From assembly GCA_035763805.1 (NCBI GenBank), contig DASUAL010000002.1:42335-106334 (forward strand): a stretch of DNA of 64,000 bases. The letters run 5' to 3'. The notes under the pieces were generated by a model. That model saw only the letters and a program-made list of their open reading frames with translations. It was not told where the DNA came from and ran no database searches. Position numbers and translations under genes: made by a program. Of this stretch, positions 16,478 through 24,037 are shown one piece after another (position 1 is the stretch's first letter; each line of letters starts with the position of its first letter). The stretch comes from DASUAL01 sp035763805. Lineage in GTDB: Bacteria; Gemmatimonadota; Gemmatimonadetes; Gemmatimonadales; GWC2-71-9.

Positions 16478-17671
16478 CTAGCGGTGGACCACGCGCCCGG
16501 CGACGACGGTGAGGAGGGCGGTAGGAGGCGGTAAGGGGCGGTAAGGGGCGGTAGGGGGAAACACGGCAAGATCCGCTTCCTTGCCCACTTCGAGCGACCC
16601 GATCGCGTGATCGAGTCCGAGGGCACGCGCGCCTTCGATCGTCAGCATGCGCAGCGCTTCCTCGCCCTCGAGGCCGGCCGCGGCGGCTTCGGACCAGAGG
16701 TTCACGTCGCCGGAGCTTGCGACCGAGTCGGTGCCCAGCCCGACGCGCACGCCGGAAGCGCGCAACGCCGCGAGCGGCGCGGCGCCGTGGCCGTGAGCGC
16801 GGTTGGAGCGGGGGCAGTGCGCCAGCCCCACTCCCGCCTGACGCAGTATCTCGATGTCCGGTGCGTCCACTTGCACACAGTGGATGCAGAGCCACCCTGT
16901 TGCACGCTGTAAGACGCCAAGCCGCAAGAGATACTCCACCGGCGAGCAACCACGAGGCTCGACCGGGATGCCGCGCGCGCGCAGCGCCACGGCGAACGGC
17001 CCGGCACCGTCGCGCACGAGCTGGGCTTCTTCGCGCGACTCGGCAAGATGCAGGGCGACGGGGAGGCCCTCGCGCCGAGCGAAGTCGGCGACAGCGCGGT
17101 ACAGGAGCTCGCTCACGGTGTAGGGAGCATGCGGCGATACACCGAGGCGAAGCCGCGAAGAGGCGAAGCGGCCGAGCCGGGCCATGGCGTACTCCAGCTC
17201 GGCCATGCTCGCCGCGCACTTCGCCGGGTCGGGCCCGAAGACCTCCTGATAGTAAACGCCGCGCCCGCCGAGGCCGGCGAGCGCCTCCAACGGCGCGCCC
17301 GAGCTGCCGGTGTCGGCGACGCAGGTGACCCCCATGGCCCAACAATCCCGCACGCCCTGGCAGGCGGAGCGGGAGAACTCCTCAGGCGTGGTGGCGTCCT
17401 TGAGCGCGCGGATCGCGCGGATCCACGGCGCGAACTGCCGCTCGGAGGCCTTGCCGGCGAGGTGTGTCAGCTCGAGATGGGTGTGGCAGTTGACCAAGCC
17501 CGGGACGAGTGCCGCATCCGCGAATTCGAGCCGTTCGGCGCCCTCGGGGCTCGGGACGGCCGCGTGCGGTCCCACAGCCGCGATCTTGCCTCGGTCGTCA
17601 ACGAGAACGGCGCCGTCCTCGATCGGCGGCGCCGTGACCGGATGGACCGAACGGGCGCGAATGCGGAGCAT
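16478..17671 (-). CDS. Metal-dependent amidohydrolase (deaminase-like)
   Basis: 397 residues, amidohydrolase superfamily. Metal ligands: NCHTHLE (HxH), LHLAES, and CIHCVQ, with the catalytic GLGTDSVAS. The outer beta-sandwich of the first 60 residues and KEADLAVF near the end are typical. Closest-looking groups are MtaD/TrzN-like adenosine-type deaminases and the aminodeoxyfutalosine deaminase of the futalosine menaquinone route; sequence alone does not separate them. Oddity: the last 30 codons contain a tandem repeat giving PYRPLPPP-like residues, an apparent low-complexity insertion before the terminal VVAGRVVHR strand. Start ATG 17671. Confidence 0.8.
   Translation of the reverse strand: MLRIRARSVHPVTAPPIEDGAVLVDDRGKIAAVGPHAAVPSPEGAERLEFADAALVPGLVNCHTHLELTHLAGKASERQFAPWIRAIRALKDATTPEEFSRSACQGVRDCWAMGVTCVADTGSSGAPLEALAGLGGRGVYYQEVFGPDPAKCAASMAELEYAMARLGRFASSRLRLGVSPHAPYTVSELLYRAVADFARREGLPVALHLAESREEAQLVRDGAGPFAVALRARGIPVEPRGCSPVEYLLRLGVLQRATGWLCIHCVQVDAPDIEILRQAGVGLAHCPRSNRAHGHGAAPLAALRASGVRVGLGTDSVASSGDVNLWSEAAAAGLEGEEALRMLTIEGARALGLDHAIGSLEVGKEADLAVFPPTAPYRPLPPPTALLTVVAGRVVHR
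16517..16558. repeat. Tandem GGCGGTAAGG-type repeat inside the amidohydrolase 3' end
   Basis: Four near copies of a 10-11 nt word (GGCGGTAGGA, GGCGGTAAGG, GGGCGGTAAGG, GGGCGGTAGG). In the gene's frame it encodes Pro/Tyr/Arg/Leu-rich residues between two conserved strands, so it looks inserted. Confidence 0.65.
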
Positions 17672-17673
17672 CA

Positions 17674-17742
17674 GGTGCGAGGTGTTAGGCGTCAGGGGTC
17701 AGGGCGTCGCGGCGCCACACCTGACACCCAGGACCTAGCACC
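17674..17742. repeat. Long imperfect hairpin between PBP and amidohydrolase genes
   Basis: GGTGCGAGGTGTTAGG (from 17674) is complementary, with a few mismatches, to the segment ending CCTAGCACC at 17742; GTCAGG and CCTGAC pair inside. It fills the 77-nt gap downstream of the PBP stop (minus strand) and before the amidohydrolase start. It could end PBP transcription, though no T-run follows. Confidence 0.55.
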
Positions 17743-17748
17743 TTGCCC

Positions 17749-19911
17749 TTACGGCGAGACACCGAAGCCGAACGGCGCGTGCACGGGGCATGCCTGCGTC
17801 GGCTCGGTGCCGGGATAGAACCAGTCCCAGTGGCGCACGTCCTGTGGGCAGAACGGCGTGGCGAGGTAGCCGTTCGACCAGTCGACTTCGCGCGTGATGA
17901 GCGAGTCGGGTCGCACCCAATCCGCCGGCGCGGGCCGCCGCTCGTACACGTCGCGCATGAAGGCGGTCCAGGCGGGGGCGGCGATGCGGCCGCCGCCCGC
18001 ATTGTGCTCGAGGATGCGTTGCTGCAGATCGTACCCCACCCAGACGCCCGCCACAAGCTCAGGGGTGTAACCGATGAACCACGCGTCGGTGTAGTCGTCG
18101 GTCGTCCCGGTCTTGCCGGCCGCCGGGAGCGTGAAGCCCGCTCTCCACACGGCGGTGAAGGCGGTGCCACGGCGGATCACGTCCTTCATCATGTCTACGA
18201 TGAGCCAGCTGTGCTCCGGGTCCATCACCGGCTCCCGTCGAATCGCGGGCTGCCACAGGATGTTCCCCTGGCGATCCTCCACGCGCAGGATGCCCACCGG
18301 CTCGACCCGCGTACCCAGCGTCGCGAACGCCGTGTAGGCAGCGATGATCTCGATCGGCTTCACACCCTTGGCCCCGATGTGGATCGAGGGGTAGGGCGGC
18401 AGCGGCGTGGTCATGCCGTACCGCCGCGCCTCCCCGATGACCGTCTGTTCGCCCAGCGCCATCCCGAGCTTGATGGTCGACAGGTTGCGCGACAGGAACA
18501 GCGACTGGCGGAGGGGGATCATGCCGAGCGTGGTGTCGTCGTCGTCCTTCGGCTGCCACAGCGTCGAGTCGAGCTGGATCACCGGGGGGTTGAGCGGCGA
18601 ATCGTCGAGAATCTCGGTGACCGGGTGACCCGCACGGACGGCGGCGGAGTAGACGAACGGCTTGAAGCTCGAGCCGGGCTGGCGGACCGCCTGGGTGGCG
18701 CGGTTGTACTTCGAGTCGTCGAAGTCGCGCCCGCCGATCATGGCGCGGATGTAGCCCGTGTTCGCTTCCAGCGCGACCAGCGCCCCTTGAATGTAGGGCG
18801 TGAACGGCCCGTGATCCTCGCCCGCCGCCTTGGACGCCTCGATGTACTCCCGGTAGGTGGTCCGACCCGGGAACTTCCCGTTCGAGTAGACTCCCGCCTC
18901 GATGGCGTCGAGCTGCGACTGCAGCGCCCGCTCGGCGGCCTCCTGCATATCGAGGTCGAGCGTCGTATAGACGCGCAGGCCTCCTTCGTAGAGGGAGCGG
19001 CCAAAGCGCGCGTCGAGCTGGACGCGCAGCCACTCGACGAAGTAGGGTGCGACGTCGCCGTAGTTCGTGCGATTCGTGGTGAGCACGAGTGGGTACGCTT
19101 TCCAGAGCTCGGCCTCCTCGGGCGTCAGGTAGCCCTGGTCGCGCATGAGGCCCAGGACGACGTTCCGCCGCCGAACGGCGCGCTCGGGATGGGTGCGCGG
19201 GTTGTAGAACGCAGGGGCCTTGGGCAGTGCCGCGAGGGTCGCGGCCTCCGCGACGTTCAACTGGCGGGCCGACTTTCCGAAGTAGATCAGGGCTGCCGCC
19301 TCGACGCCATGCGCCCCCGCGCCGAGATCGATCTGGTTCAGGTAGAGCTGGAGGATCGTGTCCTTGGCGAAATTGTGCTCGATCTCCACGGCCACGCGCG
19401 CCTCTTTGAGCTTGCGCGTCAGCTTCTTCTCTCGGCTGATCTCGTCGGGGAAGATGTTCCGGGCGAGCTGCATGGTGATCGTCGAGAACCCCTGCGTGTA
19501 GCCGAGCGAGACGAGGTTTGCCTTGAGCGCGCCCAGGATGCGGACGTAATCGATCCCGTTGTGCGAATAGAACCGCTTGTCCTCGGTGGCGACGAAGGCC
19601 TGCCGCACGGCTGGCGGGATTTCCGAAAGGGGCAGCACCGTGCGGCGCTCGAGGCCGAGCTCGCTGATCAGGCGGCCGTCGGCGGCGTACACCTTCGAGG
19701 TCTGCATCTGCACGTCGTCACCGGCGCTGATGAGGCGCGAAATGCTCGGGCAGTGTTCGCCAGCGCAGACGCGCGTCCACGACCCGTAGACCAGGCCGGT
19801 CCCATAGGCCCCCGCGAGCACGAGGGCGGCGACGGCCCGCGCGCGGACCTTGGGCTGCTGCCACCAAGCGATGGGGGTCGGCAGGGGAACGGACGTGGGG
19901 ATGGAGGCCAT
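17749..19911 (-). CDS. Class A penicillin-binding protein (bifunctional peptidoglycan synthase)
   Basis: 720 residues. A single membrane anchor at about residues 26-44, then a GT51 glycosyltransferase domain (catalytic Glu110 in EDKRFYSHNG; GFSTITMQLARN; RKLKEARVAVEIE). The transpeptidase domain has SSFK (Ser414, Lys417), SRNLS and KTGTT (from Lys600). It polymerises lipid II and cross-links peptidoglycan outside the inner membrane. The linker between the domains is short, as in PBP1A/PbpF-like proteins. It is divergent from tyrS with a 68-nt gap. Start ATG 19911 precedes the proline-rich cytoplasmic tail. All key residues are present. Confidence 0.94.
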   Translation of the reverse strand: MASIPTSVPLPTPIAWWQQPKVRARAVAALVLAGAYGTGLVYGSWTRVCAGEHCPSISRLISAGDDVQMQTSKVYAADGRLISELGLERRTVLPLSEIPPAVRQAFVATEDKRFYSHNGIDYVRILGALKANLVSLGYTQGFSTITMQLARNIFPDEISREKKLTRKLKEARVAVEIEHNFAKDTILQLYLNQIDLGAGAHGVEAAALIYFGKSARQLNVAEAATLAALPKAPAFYNPRTHPERAVRRRNVVLGLMRDQGYLTPEEAELWKAYPLVLTTNRTNYGDVAPYFVEWLRVQLDARFGRSLYEGGLRVYTTLDLDMQEAAERALQSQLDAIEAGVYSNGKFPGRTTYREYIEASKAAGEDHGPFTPYIQGALVALEANTGYIRAMIGGRDFDDSKYNRATQAVRQPGSSFKPFVYSAAVRAGHPVTEILDDSPLNPPVIQLDSTLWQPKDDDDTTLGMIPLRQSLFLSRNLSTIKLGMALGEQTVIGEARRYGMTTPLPPYPSIHIGAKGVKPIEIIAAYTAFATLGTRVEPVGILRVEDRQGNILWQPAIRREPVMDPEHSWLIVDMMKDVIRRGTAFTAVWRAGFTLPAAGKTGTTDDYTDAWFIGYTPELVAGVWVGYDLQQRILEHNAGGGRIAAPAWTAFMRDVYERRPAPADWVRPDSLITREVDWSNGYLATPFCPQDVRHWDWFYPGTEPTQACPVHAPFGFGVSP

Positions 19912-19942
19912 CGCGTTACAACCTAGTCACGCCCATCGGCGC

Positions 19943-19971
19943 TTGCCAGCCGTTGGGGGTTCCCGTACGAT
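19943..19971 (+). promoter_or_regulatory. Candidate tyrS promoter, probably leaderless
   Basis: TTGCCA (19943-19948), 17-nt spacer, TACGAT (19966-19971). The ATG at 19980 lies only 8 nt past the -10, so transcription would start at or next to the start codon; no Shine-Dalgarno sequence is seen. Confidence 0.45.
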
Positions 19972-19979
19972 TCCGCGCC

Positions 19980-21242
19980 ATGCCGGACCTCTTCGCCGAG
20001 CTCGAGTGGCGTGGCTTCGTCTACCACGCCACGCAGCACATCCAGCGGTACCTGGCCGAGGCGCCGCGGACCGCGTACTGCGGCTTCGACCCCACCGCCC
20101 CCAGCCTGCAGCTGGGCAACCTGATGCCGCTGATGCTGCTGCGGCACTTCCAGCTCGCCGGTCACCGGCCCATCGTCCTGATGGGTGGCGGCACGGGGCT
20201 GATCGGCGATCCGAGTGGAAAACGCAGCGAGCGTCCGCTGCTCTCCCGGGAGCAGATCCGGGAAAACCTGCAGCGCCAGCGCGATCAGATGCAGCGGTTC
20301 CTCGATTTCGATGCAAAGGAGACGCGCCCCCTCGTGCTCAACAACGCCGACTGGCTCGTCGAGCAGCGCGTCGTCGACTTCCTGCGCGACGTCGGGAAGC
20401 ACTTCACGGTCAACGTCATGATGCAGAAGGAGGCGGTGAAGGCGCGACTCGACACGGGAATCTCGTACACCGAATTCAGTTACATGTTGCTCCAGGCGTA
20501 CGACTTCCTCCACTTGTTCCGCACCCAGGGATGCACGGTGCAGGTGGGCGGCAGCGATCAGTGGGGAAACATCACCGCCGGGATCGAGCTGATTCGGCGG
20601 GTGGAGGGCGGCGAAGCACACGGCCTCGTGGCCCCGCTCGTGACGACGGCGTCCGGCGCAAAGTTCGGCAAGACCGAGGGCGGCACGATCTGGCTCGACG
20701 CTGCGCTGACGTCGCCCTACACGCTGTACCAGTTCTGGGTCAACACGGATGACCGGGACGCAGAGCAGTATCTCAAGCTGTTCACCTTCCTCACCCAGGA
20801 GGACATCAAGGCGCTGATGCAGTCTCATCACCGGAACCTCGGCCGGCGCGAAGCGCAGAAGCGGCTCGCGATCGAGATCACGAGGCTGGTGCACGGCGAG
20901 CAGGCGTCCGCCAGCGCGGTCGCGGCGAGCGCGATCCTGTTCGAGGAGTTCGACCCGCGCAAAGTCGATTCGAGTGCGTTCGACGTGCTTGCGCAGGAGA
21001 TCCCGACCGTCCGGGTGGACAAGAGCCGCGACCTCAGTCTGGTCGATGCGGTGGTGCAGGCCGGCCTGGCGCAGTCGAAGAGCGAGGCGCGGCGCTCGAT
21101 CGAGCAGGGCGGGATTTACGTCAACCAGGAACGCGTGAAGGACGTCGCGCGCAGGATCGGGACCGCGGACTGGCTCGCGGGAAGGAACCTGCTGCTCCGC
21201 AGGGGCAAGAAAGACTACGGGCTGCTGCAGCGGAGCGGCTAG
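19980..21242 (+). CDS. tyrS: Tyrosyl-tRNA synthetase
   Basis: 420 residues, class I synthetase charging tRNA-Tyr. CGFDPTAPSLQLGNLMPL holds the HIGH-like motif, here with Gln where His is usual (LQLGN instead of HLGN/HVGN). GGSDQWGNI binds tyrosine, and KFGKTEGG is the KMSKS equivalent. A C-terminal S4-like RNA-binding domain occupies about residues 350-420 (SKSEARRSIEQGGIYVN). The substitution in the first motif is unusual and worth checking. No T-box leader is possible in the short upstream gap. The next gene starts 9 nt later. Confidence 0.96.
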   Translation: MPDLFAELEWRGFVYHATQHIQRYLAEAPRTAYCGFDPTAPSLQLGNLMPLMLLRHFQLAGHRPIVLMGGGTGLIGDPSGKRSERPLLSREQIRENLQRQRDQMQRFLDFDAKETRPLVLNNADWLVEQRVVDFLRDVGKHFTVNVMMQKEAVKARLDTGISYTEFSYMLLQAYDFLHLFRTQGCTVQVGGSDQWGNITAGIELIRRVEGGEAHGLVAPLVTTASGAKFGKTEGGTIWLDAALTSPYTLYQFWVNTDDRDAEQYLKLFTFLTQEDIKALMQSHHRNLGRREAQKRLAIEITRLVHGEQASASAVAASAILFEEFDPRKVDSSAFDVLAQEIPTVRVDKSRDLSLVDAVVQAGLAQSKSEARRSIEQGGIYVNQERVKDVARRIGTADWLAGRNLLLRRGKKDYGLLQRSG

Positions 21243-21251
21243 GGAGACGCC

Positions 21252-21905
21252 ATGTTCATCGGCCACTACGCCCTCGCGCTCGCCGCCAAGCGCGTCGCTC
21301 CGAAGACGTCCCTCGGCACACTATTTGTTGCGCCGACGCTCGCGGACCTGCTCTGGCCGGTGTTCCTGCTGCTGCGGTGGGAGCGGGTTCGCGTCGTTCC
21401 CGGAACGAACCCGTTCTTGCATCTCACGTTCGACGCGTACCCGATCTCGCACAGTCTGCTGACGCTGATCGGGTGGGGCGCGCTGTTCGCCCTGCTCTAT
21501 CGGATGCTCGCGGGCTACGCCCGCGGCGCGCTCGTCGTCGCGCTGCTCGTGGTGAGCCACTGGGTTCTCGATTTCGCCACCCATCGGCCGGACCTCCCGC
21601 TCTATCCCGCGGGCCCGCGTGTGGGATTGGGACTGTGGCACTCGATCTCCGGGACCGTCATCGTCGAAGGGCTGATGTTGGCGGCCGGAATCGCGAGCTA
21701 CGCGGCGGCGACCCGCCCACGCGACGGTATCGGTCGCTACGGCGTCTGGGCGCTGGTGCTCGTGCTCGCGGTCTCGTACGCAGGCTCGCTGTTCGCCGGC
21801 CCGCCCCCGAGCGTGCAGGCGCTCGCGCTCGGGGCGATCGTCTTCGGGTGGCTGTTCGTGGCGTGGGCGGGGTGGGCGGATGCACACCGGGAAGTCGTCA
21901 CATGA
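21252..21905 (+). CDS. Polytopic membrane protein, metal-dependent hydrolase-like
   Basis: 217 residues with about five or six hydrophobic segments. HYALALAAKR near the start, ISHSLL at about residue 65, and SHWVLDFATHRPDLPL near residue 100 place His and Asp residues in the pattern of the LexA-regulated/YdjM-like membrane hydrolase group (HxxxD and similar). AGGGAG precedes ATG 21252 and the gene lies 9 nt behind tyrS, so it is probably co-transcribed. Function unknown. The family likeness is by motif only. Confidence 0.65.
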   Translation: MFIGHYALALAAKRVAPKTSLGTLFVAPTLADLLWPVFLLLRWERVRVVPGTNPFLHLTFDAYPISHSLLTLIGWGALFALLYRMLAGYARGALVVALLVVSHWVLDFATHRPDLPLYPAGPRVGLGLWHSISGTVIVEGLMLAAGIASYAAATRPRDGIGRYGVWALVLVLAVSYAGSLFAGPPPSVQALALGAIVFGWLFVAWAGWADAHREVVT

Positions 21906-21964
21906 CGCATGCTGCACGTTGCACGACCAGGCCATCGCCATGCGTGGAACGTGCGTCGTGTGAC
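21897..21964. terminator. Candidate bidirectional terminator hairpin between convergent genes
   Basis: GTCACATGACGCA (21897-21909) pairs with TGCGTCGTGTGAC (21952-21964) with one wobble. The hairpin overlaps the 3' end of the plus-strand membrane gene and ends 4 nt before the minus-strand aminotransferase stop. There is no T-run, so Rho-independent function is uncertain. Confidence 0.5.
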
Positions 21965-21967
21965 GAA

Positions 21968-23155
21968 TCACTCCAGCTGATCTAGCACATCCAGCACCCG
22001 CTCCATCTCCTCGGCCGTGTTGTAGCAGTGCGGCGCGAGGCGGATCGCCCCTTCCCGCAGGGAGCACACGACGTGCGCGCGCTTGAGCGCGTGGTAGGCT
22101 TCGGCGGGACGTCCGGGAGCGATGCACACGATGGCGGAGCGGTGGCCGTCGTCGCGCGCTGACACGATCCGCACGCCGTTCTCGTCCGCCCAGTTGAACA
22201 CCGGCTCCTGCAGCCCCCGCGTGTGTTGGGCGATGTCGGCGATGCCGATCTCCGTCAGCATCCGCAAGGACTCGGCCATGCCGTAGAAATCCTGATACGG
22301 GAGCGTCACCATCTCGAAGCGGCGGGCGTCGGCACGGAACGTGGGGTTGTAGTCGGTCAGCCGGGAGAAGTCTTCGGTCCCCTCGAAGGCCATCCAGCCG
22401 GTCACGGCCGGCTCCAGCGCGGGAACGAGCTCCTTGCGCACGTAGACGAACCCCGAGCCCCACGGCGAGAGCAGCCATTTCTGACCGCCGCAGGCGAGGA
22501 TGTCCACCGCGGTGTCTCGCACGTCGAGCTCCGAGTTCCCGATCCCTTGAATCCCGTCCACCACGAGGAAGGTGCCGTTCGCGCGGCAGGCAGCGCCGAG
22601 GCGGTCCAGGTCGGCGCGGTAGCCGTTCGAGAACTGCACGAACGACACGGCGAGCACCCGCACACGCGGGTCGTGCAGCCGTTCGACGAGGTACTCCTCG
22701 TCCGGCCATCCCTCCGTGCCGCAGGGCGCGAGCTCCACATCGATTCCCTGCTTCTCGAGCAGCAGCCAGGGGTAGACGTTGGCGGGGAACTCGCGGTCGG
22801 AAACGAGCACGATGTCGCCCGGCTTCAGGGGAAGGGCGCGGGCGGCGAGGTTGAGCCCGTGGCTCGTGTTGGTGGCGAGCGCGATCTCGCTCGTCTCGGC
22901 GTTGATGAGTCTCGCGACCGCCTCACGGGCCGCCTGCAGCACGGCGAGGAGCTCGCGGTCCGGGAGCAGGTGTGGCGCGGTGCGCTTGGCCGTGAACTCG
23001 TCGAGCGCACGGCGCGTGCGCTCCGGAATCGGCCCGATGGACGCGTTGTTCAGATAGACGGTGTCCGCCGTCCAGGGGAACTCGGCGGCGCGTAGCGCGC
23101 GAAAGCTGTCGCGCAGCGCCCGCAGGCGGGTCGGGTGGTAGGCGATGTCGGTCAT
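21968..23155 (-). CDS. Class V aminotransferase family protein (cysteine desulfurase-like fold)
   Basis: 395 residues, PLP-dependent. VYLNNASIGPIPERT at the start, LATNTSHGLNLAARALPLKPGD, VVDGIQGIGNSELDV (PLP Asp), and DILACGGQKWLLSPWGSGF with the Schiff-base Lys in GQKW. The motif order fits the selenocysteine lyase/isopenicillin-N epimerase-like branch of class V. No catalytic Cys of the SufS/IscS active loop is evident. Start ATG 23155 overlaps the permease stop (ATGA). It could act on amino acids brought in by the adjacent peptide-type permease. A selenium link is possible but unsupported. Confidence 0.85.
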   Translation of the reverse strand: MTDIAYHPTRLRALRDSFRALRAAEFPWTADTVYLNNASIGPIPERTRRALDEFTAKRTAPHLLPDRELLAVLQAAREAVARLINAETSEIALATNTSHGLNLAARALPLKPGDIVLVSDREFPANVYPWLLLEKQGIDVELAPCGTEGWPDEEYLVERLHDPRVRVLAVSFVQFSNGYRADLDRLGAACRANGTFLVVDGIQGIGNSELDVRDTAVDILACGGQKWLLSPWGSGFVYVRKELVPALEPAVTGWMAFEGTEDFSRLTDYNPTFRADARRFEMVTLPYQDFYGMAESLRMLTEIGIADIAQHTRGLQEPVFNWADENGVRIVSARDDGHRSAIVCIAPGRPAEAYHALKRAHVVCSLREGAIRLAPHCYNTAEEMERVLDVLDQLE

Positions 23156-23982
23156 GCCCGCACGTCGAGCGCGTCCCGCAGGCCGTCGCCGACGAGATTC
23201 AGGCCGAGCACGGCGGCCCCGATCGCAAGGCCGGGAAACAGAGACACCCACGGCGCCACGCGCAGCAGGTCGCGCCCGTCCGCCACCATCGCCCCCCAGG
23301 ACGGGGTGGGCGGCTGAGCGCCCAGCCCGACGAACGACAGCGCCGCCTCCGCCATGATCGCCCCGCCGATGCCCAGCGTCGCAGCCACGATCACGGGCGC
23401 CAGCACGTTCGGGAGGATGTGGCGCGTGACGAGGCGCGCATCGGACATCCCGAGCGCCCGACCGGCCTGCACGTAGTCGAGGGACCGCACCACCAGCACC
23501 TGGCCGCGCACCAGCCGTGCCATCCCCGCCCAGCCGACGAGGCCAATGACGACGCAGACGATCGGGAGCGAGGGTCGGACGGCCGCGGCGACGGCGATGA
23601 GGAGCAGAAGCGAAGGGAAGGCCAGCGTGACGTCGGCGACGCGCATCACCACCGCGTCGACCCAGCGGCCGTAGTAGCCCGCGACGAGCCCGAGGGTGAG
23701 CCCGGCAGCGATCGCGATTGCCTGGCTGCCGAGGCCCACGGCAAGCGACAGGCGGGCCCCGAACAGCACGCGGCTCAGCACGTCGCGCCCCTGCGCGTCG
23801 GTTCCGAGGAGCGCCGCCGCCGAGGGCGCCTCGAGCCCGCGCGCCAGCTCGCCGCGGTACGGATCGCCCGGCGCGAGCCACGGAGCCGCGAGGGCGACGA
23901 GCGTGAGCGTCGCCATCACGGCGAGACCGGCCATGGTCCAGCGACTGCGCACAATGCGATGGCGGATGAGTAGCGCGGGCAT
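23152..23982 (-). CDS. Dipeptide/oligopeptide ABC transporter permease, DppC/OppC-like
   Basis: 276 residues, five or six membrane helices. N-terminal OppC-N segment, then LLGTDAQGRDVLSRVLFGAR, the hallmark of DppC/OppC, and the binding-protein-dependent permease EAA loop (YVQAGRALGMSDARLVTRHILPN; key part GRALGMS). Start ATG 23982. The usual partners (DppB permease, two ATPases, binding protein) are not adjacent: upstream is a divergent patatin gene and downstream an aminotransferase. The transporter must therefore be completed from elsewhere, or the gene is a remnant. Confidence 0.88.
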   Translation of the reverse strand: MPALLIRHRIVRSRWTMAGLAVMATLTLVALAAPWLAPGDPYRGELARGLEAPSAAALLGTDAQGRDVLSRVLFGARLSLAVGLGSQAIAIAAGLTLGLVAGYYGRWVDAVVMRVADVTLAFPSLLLLIAVAAAVRPSLPIVCVVIGLVGWAGMARLVRGQVLVVRSLDYVQAGRALGMSDARLVTRHILPNVLAPVIVAATLGIGGAIMAEAALSFVGLGAQPPTPSWGAMVADGRDLLRVAPWVSLFPGLAIGAAVLGLNLVGDGLRDALDVRA

Positions 23983-24037
23983 AGGGGCAACGACTACGTT
24001 ACTCGGAAGCTCACCTTCCGGGCAAGCGGCGGTCCCT

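Noticed and set aside
16517..16558. CRISPR-like repeats
   Set aside because: Unit is 10-11 nt with no spacers; a simple tandem repeat inside a coding frame.
17743..19926. Plus-strand frame of 727 codons opposite the PBP
   Set aside because: The opposite strand has all GT51 and transpeptidase motifs; the plus frame has none.
19912..19979. T-box or other riboswitch before tyrS
   Set aside because: The gap is only 68 nt, shared with a divergent gene, and shows no T-box core.
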